From the NCBI GenBank assembly GCA_019894975.1, contig JAGXNO010000032.1, positions 1 through 45,162 on the forward strand: a stretch of DNA of 45,162 bases, in the 5' to 3' direction. Positions 8,770 to 15,900 of this stretch are shown in pieces. The stretch comes from Promethearchaeota archaeon (lineage in GTDB: Archaea; Asgardarchaeota; Lokiarchaeia; Sigyniarchaeales; SOKP01). The position numbers and the translations under genes were made by a program. How positions within the stretch are numbered: the first letter of the stretch is position 1; each line of letters opens with the position of its first letter. The notes beneath the pieces are model-generated. The model searched no databases, was not told where the DNA came from, and saw nothing but the letters and a program-made list of their open reading frames with translations.

Positions 8770-9936
8770 ATCTTTATAAAAAAACAATATACTTTTTTAA
8801 TTCCCTTATTTTTTATATGCCTTGGACTGTTTTCTTATTACTTACCATATTTTTCCTCAGATAGAGTCCAAGTTCAAAATCTAAATATACAACTAAACTT
8901 TGATGGGGATTCTGCCTATGCTCACATTGAAGAGCAATTGGATATTGGGTTTCGTATACCAGGGACAGAAGAGAGAGTTAATTGTGCTAATTACTTTATC
9001 TCTCAATTTCAGAATATAGATATCAATTTTACATATGTTTTACATAATTTTACAGTTCAATCCATTGAATGTCAAAATGTTTTATTCAAATTGAATCAAA
9101 ATCATGAGAACATCATTATTTTAGGAGCACATTATGATTCACGGGCAAAAGCAACAAAGGATCCTAATCCTATAAATAGAAGTGATCCCGTACCAGGAGC
9201 CAATGATGCTGCCAGTGGATCTGCGGTTCTTATTGAATTAGCTCAAAAGCTTTATCAGAAAAGAGCAAATTTATCTTGTCAAGTATGGTTTTTATTTTTT
9301 GATGCAGAGGACCAAGGAGTAGATAGTGGTGGTTCAGGGATGATTGGTTGGGATTGGTGTGAAGGATCTGACAGATTTGTGACAGATATTAATAACTTTT
9401 ATAATGATAACAATGAAACTTTTGACTGTATGATTCTTTTAGATATGGTGGGTGGAGTAAATTTAAGATTTATTAATGAATTATATTCTACCTCTTCTTT
9501 ATTGGATGAATTATTTGCAATAGGTAGAGCATTGGGGTATACTAGTCAATTTCCTTCCAACCCTCAAGATAATCAAATAATTGATGATCATAGAGCGTTT
9601 CTTTATATTGGAATCCCCTCAGCAGATTTAATAATTAATTTTTGGGATAATCCAAATTGGCCATTTCACCATACTGTTACTGATAATATAACATATATAG
9701 ATAGTGATAGTCTACAAGCTACTGGCAGAACTGTAGAACAATTCATATACAATAACTATTGGAACATTCCGAGTAATCCATATAATGGTAATTACCCCTG
9801 GAGTGAGGATATTGATAAACAAAGTATAGAGATAATTACAATCTTAATATCTACAATAGTTATTATTGCTATTGCTATTTTAACATTTAATGTCATCAAA
9901 TATAATTCTACTACACGTATTTCGGAAGTAGAATAG
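8770..9936 (+). CDS. M28-family zinc aminopeptidase / glutaminyl-cyclase-like, exported and membrane-anchored; start unclear
   Basis: The M28 zinc ligands are visible: GAHYDSR (H, D), GANDAASGSAV (bridging D), FFDAEDQG (E and D), LLDMVGG (D) and PFHHTVTD (H). A C-terminal transmembrane helix (IEIITILISTIVIIAIAIL) follows, so the enzyme is probably anchored with the catalytic domain outside. The first standard start is a TTG at 8938, but it cuts into conserved sequence: the open frame upstream encodes FDGDSAYAHIEEQLDIGFRIPG, the usual M28 N-terminal motif, and before it a signal-peptide-like KKQYTFLIPLFFICLGLF. That frame is open from 8770, just after a TGA, with no ATG, GTG or TTG. The start may be a rare ATA at 8776 (a GGTGA lies 6 bases before it), or the gene carries a mutation or sequencing error. 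Confidence 0.8.
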   Translation: MFIKKQYTFLIPLFFICLGLFSYYLPYFSSDRVQVQNLNIQLNFDGDSAYAHIEEQLDIGFRIPGTEERVNCANYFISQFQNIDINFTYVLHNFTVQSIECQNVLFKLNQNHENIIILGAHYDSRAKATKDPNPINRSDPVPGANDAASGSAVLIELAQKLYQKRANLSCQVWFLFFDAEDQGVDSGGSGMIGWDWCEGSDRFVTDINNFYNDNNETFDCMILLDMVGGVNLRFINELYSTSSLLDELFAIGRALGYTSQFPSNPQDNQIIDDHRAFLYIGIPSADLIINFWDNPNWPFHHTVTDNITYIDSDSLQATGRTVEQFIYNNYWNIPSNPYNGNYPWSEDIDKQSIEIITILISTIVIIAIAILTFNVIKYNSTTRISEVE

Positions 9937-9960
9937 TAGGATCATTACAAGAACATTAGA

Positions 9961-10818
9961 TTAGTTATTTTTTATTATCATCCCACATTGTAAACAAAAA
10001 GCTGTCTTCTTAGGAATTCTAATACCACAGAAGTTACAGAAAGAAGGTTTTAACTTGGGTTTTCTCCTTTCTATTTCAGCAATTGGTGGTATTGGGGTCA
10101 AGATTTCAGTACTAACCAATGCAAGTTCTTCTTTGTTTGCTTTTAAAACGGGATGTATAAATTGTGGTTTTGGGAGAGAGATAGTTTCAGGCTTTTCTTT
10201 TCTAATTTCTGAAACGGGGTGTGTAAGTTCTTGTTCTGGAGGAGAGATAATTTCGGGCTTTTCTTTTCTAAATACTGATTCTAAAGGTTCTGATACTATT
10301 TCTTCAACCTTTATACCACATGTAAAACAAAATTTTGCTCCTGTAAGCAATTCCTCCCCACATTTAGGACAACTACTAATTGGTTTCTTCTCCTCTTTCT
10401 CTTCAATTGAAGTGATAATTTGCTTCTCTTCAATTTTTTTACCACACGTAAAACAGAATTTAGCCCCCTGCAGGTATTCCTCCCCACATTCGAGACAATT
10501 TCTAATTGGGCTCTCTTCTTTTTGTTCTTGGTGAACGAGTGATATTTGCTGCTCTTCAAATTTTTTCCCACAAATACCACAAAATTTTGCTCCTTCGGAA
10601 AAATTGGTTCCACATTGAGGACATTTGCTCCCTAACTCAGAAGGTTTCTTAGTATGCAATAATTCTGAGATTGGAGGAAACATTTTTTCATGAGAGTTAT
10701 CTCTAGGTCTTAATTTTTGCTGCGGTTCGCCAAAGAATCTGTATCCACATGTAAAACATAAATTATATCCCGGAGATCTTTTAACTCCACATTTTGGGCA
10801 GCGATCTTTTTTTGGCAT
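9961..10818 (-). CDS. Protein with five zinc-ribbon modules
   Basis: Counted from the ATG at 10818 the protein has 285 residues. Five CxxC-x(10-12)-CxxC modules are visible: one starting at residue 6 (CPKCGVKRSPGYNLCFTCG), three more in the first half (CPQCG, CLECG and CPKCG), and one at the C-terminus (CNFCG to CLQCG). A long linker rich in Pro, Glu and Lys, with a repeated unit around RKEKPETIS, separates the last module from the others. No enzyme domain is present. Such ribbon strings often act in protein or nucleic-acid binding, but the role is unknown. An in-frame TTG at 10863 could extend it by 15 residues; I prefer the ATG because an AGGT lies at the right distance. Confidence 0.8.
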   Translation of the reverse strand: MPKKDRCPKCGVKRSPGYNLCFTCGYRFFGEPQQKLRPRDNSHEKMFPPISELLHTKKPSELGSKCPQCGTNFSEGAKFCGICGKKFEEQQISLVHQEQKEESPIRNCLECGEEYLQGAKFCFTCGKKIEEKQIITSIEEKEEKKPISSCPKCGEELLTGAKFCFTCGIKVEEIVSEPLESVFRKEKPEIISPPEQELTHPVSEIRKEKPETISLPKPQFIHPVLKANKEELALVSTEILTPIPPIAEIERRKPKLKPSFCNFCGIRIPKKTAFCLQCGMIIKNN

Positions 10819-10936
10819 GGATGATCTACCTGAAGTTCTGCTTGTAAAGTATTTGAATCTCAAAAATTTTAAACTAATATACTTATAGATAATTTAACAT
10901 TTAAACATTCAGATGCTTTTATCTTTACACTACTGT

Positions 10937-11560
10937 TTACTTTCTTATTCCTAAGATAGCTCTATGATCAGTATTATCGATATAATTTTCTATTAGATTA
11001 AATGATTTAAAGACGGTTTCAATTTCCTTCAATGAGAAAAAATGATGTAATAATCCTTTTTCTTTTCCTTTTTGAGGGAGGAAAGTGTTCCCTTCAATCC
11101 TTTTTAAGTTCCAATTATCATTTTTTATATTTTTTTTTAAATATGGGAAGTTAATATATATAAAGCCTCCTTTGTTTAAGACTCTTTCAATTTCTTTAAT
11201 GGTCTTTAATATGTTTTCCATTAAATTATGATGTATTACTTGAATGGAAATGATTGCATCAAAAAAGTTATCCTTATAAGGGAAACTATGCTCAATTCTG
11301 CAACAATTAGTTTCTACACTTATTCCTTCTTCAGATAACCATTTTTGTGCTATTTCAATACCTCTTGGGGATGCATCAATTCCAAATATTTCAAATCCTT
11401 TTTTGGAAAAGAAAAGTAGATGACGACCTGTCCCACATCCAAGATCTAAAATTTTTTGAACATTATTTTTCTTGAATAATTTTACAAGTCTTTCCATATC
11501 TGCATGAGGTTCTAAAAATACTTTACCCCTTTCAGTGAAAATCTCATTCCAGTCTGGCAT
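10937..11560 (-). CDS. Class I SAM-dependent methyltransferase
   Basis: About 207 residues with a Methyltransf_11/25-type core. Motif I is ILDLGCGTGRHLLFF, the acidic end of strand 2 is FGIDASPRG, and FDAIISIQVIHHN is the post-motif region, followed by a strand that ends in NKGGFIYINFP. No membrane segment is present. The substrate cannot be read from the sequence. It lies 27 bp downstream of the lipid-kinase-like gene on the same strand, so cotranscription is likely. A TTG one codon upstream of the ATG is an alternative start. Confidence 0.85.
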   Translation of the reverse strand: MPDWNEIFTERGKVFLEPHADMERLVKLFKKNNVQKILDLGCGTGRHLLFFSKKGFEIFGIDASPRGIEIAQKWLSEEGISVETNCCRIEHSFPYKDNFFDAIISIQVIHHNLMENILKTIKEIERVLNKGGFIYINFPYLKKNIKNDNWNLKRIEGNTFLPQKGKEKGLLHHFFSLKEIETVFKSFNLIENYIDNTDHRAILGIRK

Positions 11561-11587
11561 CAAATTTTAAAGAATTAATTTTATCGA

Positions 11588-12544
11588 TTAATGATCACAT
11601 TCCCAGAAATAATGACCATATTTCTCTTTAAATGCTTCTGCTACTTCATTTACTTGAGGTCGAATAAACTCATATCCGTCTTTTAAAGTTTCATAAGTAA
11701 CAGGTAAATGTCCTAACATTTCACCGTCCACTTGACATAAGTACGAATCATCTTCAGGATTTAACATTTCAATTCGAACTTTCTTACTTTGATATTCATA
11801 AACATCCGAATGGGGTGATAAAGAGCCACTGTACATTCTTTTAAATTGAAATAATAATTTGAGTTTTTTAATATTTGCGATGCTGATATCAAACAAACCA
11901 TCATCAACTTTAGCTTTTTGACAAATATACATTCCACCGCCATAAGAACCTCCATTGCCTACTGCAACTAGATTCGCGTGTCCTTCATATGTTTCATTAT
12001 CCATTATAACTTTAACTTCTTTACTTTTCCATGCAAACAGTGCTTTAATGACCATAGCATTATAATTTTTTTCTTTATTTTCATTTACTCTTCTTGCAAC
12101 CTCAGCATCAAACCCTTGACTTCCTACACCAAGAAAATATCGCTTAATTCCATCGTCTTTGAGTGCTAATCCAACGTCAGATTTACCAGTATAATCCTCA
12201 GCAATTATTTCACATGCTCTTTTAATATCGGGTATAATTCCGATTGCTGCGGGAATATCATTCCCAGAACCCATAGGAATAAAACCACATAATACTCCCG
12301 TATTCGAGCTAATGACTCCATGAAGAACTTCATTACATGTTCCATCGCCTCCTGCTCCAATAACGCGATATCCATCTTTTGCTAACTGAGTGGCTAATTC
12401 TATAGCGTGTCCTGCATAATCTGTATCAAATAATTTATAAGATACGTTTAAATTATCTAGATATTCACTTGCAAATTCAATAGGTCTTTTACCTTTTTGC
12501 GGCTTTCCAGCAAGCGGATTACAAATAATAGCATAATCTTTCAT
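11588..12544 (-). CDS. Diacylglycerol-kinase-catalytic-domain protein (lipid or sphingosine kinase-like)
   Basis: Starting at the ATG at 12544, which has a GTGAT ribosome site 4 bases upstream, the protein has 318 residues. The family marks are ICNPLAGKP near the N-terminus, the nucleotide-binding GGDGTCNEV, and PMGSGNDIP. The C-terminal beta-sandwich half is complete. Relatives phosphorylate diacylglycerol, other lipids or undecaprenol; in an archaeon the likely substrate is an archaeal lipid alcohol. A longer frame upstream to 12631 begins with a hydrophobic low-complexity stretch that I regard as non-coding. Its neighbours are a methyltransferase downstream and an unknown zinc-ribbon gene 120 bp upstream. 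Confidence 0.85.
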   Translation of the reverse strand: MKDYAIICNPLAGKPQKGKRPIEFASEYLDNLNVSYKLFDTDYAGHAIELATQLAKDGYRVIGAGGDGTCNEVLHGVISSNTGVLCGFIPMGSGNDIPAAIGIIPDIKRACEIIAEDYTGKSDVGLALKDDGIKRYFLGVGSQGFDAEVARRVNENKEKNYNAMVIKALFAWKSKEVKVIMDNETYEGHANLVAVGNGGSYGGGMYICQKAKVDDGLFDISIANIKKLKLLFQFKRMYSGSLSPHSDVYEYQSKKVRIEMLNPEDDSYLCQVDGEMLGHLPVTYETLKDGYEFIRPQVNEVAEAFKEKYGHYFWECDH

Positions 12545-12664
12545 TTTTATCACTTCGTATTTTAAATTATATAAATTTTCAAATAAATATAGTAACCCTT
12601 TAAATAACGAAATATATAAAACTATTCTCAAATAGACTCTAGTTTCATTTTTTAGAAAGAATAA

Positions 12665-13450
12665 CTATCTCCAATCCCAACCACATCTACCGCAATATTT
12701 ACTCTTTCCATAAATGCGGGGGTAATCCATTAATACTATACTCTTATCTGTAACCTCATGGATTGAACTTTCATCTCCACAACTAGGGCATCTTCTCCGT
12801 CCTGTAGGATTTTCAAGTACTACTACACCATTATTAAAGGATTCTATAGGATTATTGACTTCGGGGCCTTCTAATATCGTTGTGATAGTATCTGAGGAAG
12901 GCTTAGTTTGAATTGATGCTTCAGTTTGCTCTGAAATATAATCTTCATTTATCATTATTACATAACCTTTAACTATAGTGCTTATTTCCTCATTTTTGGG
13001 TAGTCTTCCATATTTTAAATAGAAATTTTCAAGAAATCCTTGAGCGTCCCCATAATCAATTGAATAACCTTTTAATTTGATTAATTCAATAATTTGATAG
13101 ATCACATCTTCTTTAGTTGGGAGGGTAACCTTTTTCTCCTTTACTTGTGTAGTTAAATGTAAATCTCTTTCTAATTTCATCCATATCTTTGCCACTTGCT
13201 CGTCTCTTAGCTTTCCTTTTACTTGAATATAAATTCTTCTTTTTGGCTCTTGTAGTATAGTTATCCTATTTTCTTTTTGCTTATCTTTATCTAATTTATC
13301 ATTAAAATAATTAATTCGGAGTAATGATTTCCCTAATCTTGTGGTATTGATGGAATAGTTTAAATCTTTTTGTAAAATATTTTCTAGCTTTTGTTGAATA
13401 CCCTGATAGTTCTGGCCATTCATATCAAATGATTGAGTTTTCTCAAGCAT
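12665..13450 (-). CDS. Unknown protein with C-terminal zinc ribbon
   Basis: A 261-residue soluble protein. Residues 1-100 form an alternating alpha/beta region with a basic strand pair (RRIYIQVKGKLRDEQ). Residues 105-165 are helical, with KGYSIDYGDAQGFLENFY and RLPKNEEISTIVKGYV. An acidic linker leads to a C-terminal zinc ribbon in which RRCPSCGDES and YCGRCGWDWR flank a beta segment (SIVLMDYPRIYG). The last part resembles uncharacterised archaeal proteins I have seen, but I know no function. The ATG is preceded by no clear ribosome site; an ATG at residue 10 is also possible. Confidence 0.75.
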   Translation of the reverse strand: MLEKTQSFDMNGQNYQGIQQKLENILQKDLNYSINTTRLGKSLLRINYFNDKLDKDKQKENRITILQEPKRRIYIQVKGKLRDEQVAKIWMKLERDLHLTTQVKEKKVTLPTKEDVIYQIIELIKLKGYSIDYGDAQGFLENFYLKYGRLPKNEEISTIVKGYVIMINEDYISEQTEASIQTKPSSDTITTILEGPEVNNPIESFNNGVVVLENPTGRRRCPSCGDESSIHEVTDKSIVLMDYPRIYGKSKYCGRCGWDWR

Positions 13451-13686
13451 TTAGAAGATCTTAACCCTTATCAAGTTTTATAATAAGATATAATGAATTA
13501 TTAAAATCAAGGAATTATTGTTTAAAATATTAATGCAAATTTCATTCAATGAAAATGAGTTTTATGTACAATAAATTTAGATAAATTCAAAGGGAATCCT
13601 TTTTTTTTGTCGATAGATACATGGACTATAGAAAATTTTAATTAGGATTTTAATTAATTAGTGCTTAAGACGACTATATTAAAACT

Positions 13687-14352
13687 ATGAAAAGAAAAAA
13701 TATTAAAGCACCAGTAAAACAAGAAAAAGAAGCTTCATTGAAGAGAAAGATAATTGTAACTGTAATTTTACTTGGTTTAGCTTTCTCTGGAGCCTTTCTA
13801 ATCTACTATATCATGCAAATTGCTTTAAATACCGATTCACCTATGGTAGTTGTTGTTTCAGGTTCCATGGAACCTAAATTACATAGGGGTGATTTATTAT
13901 TTTTGAAAGGGAAAGATGCTGAAAATATAAAGAATGGTACAATTGAAGGAAAGGAAGGAGATATTATTGTATTTGATGCGCGTGGATTATGGATAACTGC
14001 TCCAAGTGATCCAATTGTTCATCGTGTTGTCGATAAAAAATATGATAATGGTTGGTTTTTTTTAACAAAAGGAGATGCGAATACCAGTCCTGATGCTGAA
14101 TGGGTTCCTGAACCAAGAATTCTGGGTGTTGTTGTAGGTAGGATTCCATATATAGGGTGGGTAAAAATTGCTTTAACAGATTCAGGTTTATTAATTCCTC
14201 TCTTGGTCATCGTTTCCTTATTACTGGTTATCAGTATAGTCTGGGATTTATTTAATAAAGAAGAAGAAACAGACTCAGAGATTAAAAAGAAGATCTATAA
14301 TGAAGAAAATATCGAAAAAGAAATTGAACTTGATTACACGAACAATAATTAA
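13687..14352 (+). CDS. sec11: Signal peptidase I, archaeal/ER (Sec11-like) type
   Basis: A 221-residue membrane protein. A basic N-terminus leads into a first transmembrane helix (about 21-46), then the catalytic domain, then a second helix near 167-190 and a charged tail. The nucleophile is S60 in VVSGSMEP. The position that is lysine in bacterial enzymes is H112 (PIVHRVV), and GDAN supplies D130, with D136 nearby. This Ser-His-Asp pattern is that of archaeal and ER Sec11 enzymes. It removes signal peptides on the outer face of the membrane; likely clients in this window are the secreted protein at 1-531 and the M28 peptidase. The fairly long Lys/Glu-rich cytosolic tail is unremarkable. Confidence 0.92.
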   Translation: MKRKNIKAPVKQEKEASLKRKIIVTVILLGLAFSGAFLIYYIMQIALNTDSPMVVVVSGSMEPKLHRGDLLFLKGKDAENIKNGTIEGKEGDIIVFDARGLWITAPSDPIVHRVVDKKYDNGWFFLTKGDANTSPDAEWVPEPRILGVVVGRIPYIGWVKIALTDSGLLIPLLVIVSLLLVISIVWDLFNKEEETDSEIKKKIYNEENIEKEIELDYTNNN

Positions 14353-14455
14353 ATAGATTATACTTATGATATATTAAGTAAATTAATATAATTCTACTAC
14401 TTTTTAATACAATATCAAACACAAATTATAAATTACTAAAAAAAGTGATTGGAAA

Positions 14456-14689
14456 ATGGGATGGACTCCACCAACCAAAATTACTGTTATTATAGCATTT
14501 CTTTTAATGGCATTTGGAGTATATATCATAATTGATTTAGTCTTTTTAAACGTCGATGGATTATTAATTGATACAGATTTTACCATAGGTGATTTTAGTT
14601 TATTGGAAACATGGATGCTAATTGCTGTAATTGTGATATTTCTCTCATGGTTTATATTCTTTTTAGGTGTAAAATTAGCAGGGATGTAA
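14456..14689 (+). CDS. Small two-helix membrane protein
   Basis: A 77-residue protein with two clear transmembrane segments (about 8-30 and 50-72) joined by a short polar, acidic loop (DGLLIDTDFTIGDFS). It follows the signal peptidase by about 100 bp on the same strand and ends just before a T-rich terminator, so the pair could be one unit. I do not recognise the family. Coding status is supported by the two well-formed helices and the position, not by known relatives. Confidence 0.6.
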   Translation: MGWTPPTKITVIIAFLLMAFGVYIIIDLVFLNVDGLLIDTDFTIGDFSLLETWMLIAVIVIFLSWFIFFLGVKLAGM

Positions 14690-14706
14690 GTTTCATTACA
14701 CCCTAA

Positions 14707-14722
14707 TTTTTTTTCTTTTTTT
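14707..14722 (+). terminator. T-tract terminator after the small membrane protein gene
   Basis: Two runs of eight and seven Ts separated by one C lie 17 bp after the stop codon. Archaeal RNA polymerase stops at such non-template-strand T tracts without needing a hairpin. Confidence 0.55.
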
Positions 14723-14828
14723 ATATGACCTAATTTTCTGTAAGGATATGCAACAAATTATCAAAAATCTTTATTAAACGGACAATAAAGTTTAAAAAAT
14801 TTCCAAAATTTCAAGAAAATGTTAATAC

Positions 14829-14851
14829 CGTAATTTTAGATTGAAATTACG
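14829..14851. promoter_or_regulatory. Inverted repeat upstream of the Alba promoter
   Basis: CGTAATTT at 14829-14836 and AAATTACG at 14844-14851 form a perfect 8-bp inverted repeat with a 7-base spacer. It lies about 40 bp upstream of the likely TATA box. A further TACGTA palindrome and ATACGG follow at 14863-14876. The arrangement fits a dimeric regulator, or Alba acting on its own gene; neither is shown. Confidence 0.4.
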
Positions 14852-14889
14852 AGAAAACACTAATACGTAATACGGAAACGCAAAAAAGC

Positions 14890-14897
14890 TATAAACA
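14890..14897 (+). promoter_or_regulatory. Likely TATA box of the Alba gene
   Basis: TATAAACA follows a purine-rich CAAAAAAGC that could serve as BRE. At the usual 25-bp spacing, transcription would begin near 14918 and give a leader of about 25 bases, which contains the GAGG ribosome site at 14931-14934. Confidence 0.45.
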
Positions 14898-14942
14898 ATA
14901 TAGAAATACAATTATAAAATAAAAACCAAAGAGGAAATTATT

Positions 14943-15221
14943 ATGGCAAAAGAAGAAAATGCTGTCTTTGTTGGTCGTCGTCCAACTATGAACTATGTGA
15001 TGGCCACTATGATGATCCTTAATAAAGGTGAAGAATGCACTGTCAAAGCCCGAGGTAGAGCTATTTCCCATGCTGTTGATGTATGTGAAATATTAAGAAA
15101 TAGATTCCTAAAGGGTACTGAATATAAGGACATCAAACTTAGCACTGAACAATTAGAAGGAGAAAATGGACAAAATAACAATGTTTCTAGCATTGAGATT
15201 ATACTGACACCACCAAAATAA
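14943..15221 (+). CDS. albA: Alba chromatin protein (DNA/RNA-binding)
   Basis: A 92-residue Alba-fold protein. FVGRRPTMNYVMA matches the Alba signature, followed by VKARGRAISHAVDVCEIL and a C-terminal strand SSIEIILTPPK. Alba dimers coat archaeal DNA and also bind RNA. The lysine pair at the DNA-facing loop in Sulfolobus Alba (K16, K17) is R12-R13 here, so the lysine whose acetylation is reported in Sulfolobus is absent. A GAGG at 14931-14934 gives good ribosome spacing. A histone-fold gene follows 300 bp downstream on the same strand, each with its own leader and terminator. Confidence 0.95.
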   Translation: MAKEENAVFVGRRPTMNYVMATMMILNKGEECTVKARGRAISHAVDVCEILRNRFLKGTEYKDIKLSTEQLEGENGQNNNVSSIEIILTPPK

Positions 15222-15521
15222 AAGAGATTTACCTTTTCTCTTCGCTCAAACAAAATTACAACCTTTACCTTTTTTTTTATACTATTTATGTTTTCAAATT
15301 AAAGAAGACTTACAATTTCCATAGTTAAGTTCTAATCCTTTTTTATTTAGTTCTTCCTTAAAATCGTTTGAAAAAGTAGAATTTGAAATTGTTTTGCTAA
15401 AATTACAAAGATTTAATAATACAGTTGAAAAAATAATACTTAATACAAAAATTATTTTAATTCAATATTAAGCAGTATTCTAAACAAAGTTTTAAAAAAT
15501 TTAAAAAGAGGAAGAATTATT
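15222..15521. other. 300-bp intergenic region between Alba and histone genes
   Basis: It contains the Alba terminator (nine Ts at 15270-15278) and then AT-rich sequence with no open frame of note, tRNA-like fold or repeat. The histone leader lies at its end (GAGG at 15508-15511). The promoter of the histone gene must lie in the last 100 bp, but no single TATA box stands out. Confidence 0.6.
15270..15278 (+). terminator. T-tract terminator after Alba
   Basis: Nine Ts about 50 bp after the Alba stop codon, with no hairpin. This fits archaeal intrinsic termination. Confidence 0.5.
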
Positions 15522-15710
15522 ATGGCAAAAACTGATCCGTTGTTTGTTAAATCAAAAGTAAGGGAATTTATTAAAGGGAAGGAATGCAATACAAGCAGTG
15601 GTGTCCTTGATGGAGATACTTTAAACAAAATCATCATGGACATGCTTGATAAAGGCGTTAAACGAGCAAAAGGAAATAATAGAAAGACCGTGAAGGCACG
15701 GGATCTATAA
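15522..15710 (+). CDS. Short histone-fold protein lacking most of helix 3
   Basis: A 62-residue basic protein. Helix 1 is VKSKVREFIKGK, the long helix 2 covers GDTLNKIIMDMLDKGVKRAKG, and the chain ends right after RKTVKARDL, the loop-2 motif that precedes helix 3 in normal histones. HMf-type archaeal histones have about 10 more residues, forming helix 3. Short histones of this kind are widespread in archaea and some bacteria and are thought to assemble differently from nucleosomal histones. The start is supported by GAGG at 15508-15511 and a leader nearly identical to that of Alba. It is a DNA-binding architectural protein by family; the precise role is unknown. Confidence 0.88.
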   Translation: MAKTDPLFVKSKVREFIKGKECNTSSGVLDGDTLNKIIMDMLDKGVKRAKGNNRKTVKARDL

Positions 15711-15726
15711 ACTTCGTTACTACCAA

Positions 15727-15741
15727 TTTTTTTTTATTTTT
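15727..15741 (+). terminator. T-tract terminator after the histone gene
   Basis: Nine Ts, an A and five Ts begin 17 bp after the stop codon, in a region without genes. Confidence 0.55.
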
Positions 15742-15900
15742 CTAATTCTATATCTTTCATTTTTTGTTTAAAAAAATTGAATTTCATATACTATTAATAA
15801 AAAATTAAATATTTGTCCGAAAACTGTTAAATCTGTTGAGTCTAAATGATTTATTAATAACAATGATATATAATGAAAAACTAGCATCAAAATTATAAAT

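Noticed and set aside
10055..10534. Plus-strand frame of 159 codons opposite the zinc-ribbon gene
   Set aside because: It is the antisense shadow of a cysteine-rich repeat protein, with Ser-rich low-complexity sequence and no start signals.
12545..12631. Longer frame upstream of the lipid-kinase-like gene
   Set aside because: The extra 29 residues are low-complexity and hydrophobic, and the ATG at 12544 has a proper GTGAT ribosome site and begins at the conserved domain.
13530..13560. ATTTCATT-c-AATGAAA inverted repeat before the signal peptidase gene
   Set aside because: Arms are short with one mismatch, far from the start, and typical of AT-rich spacers.
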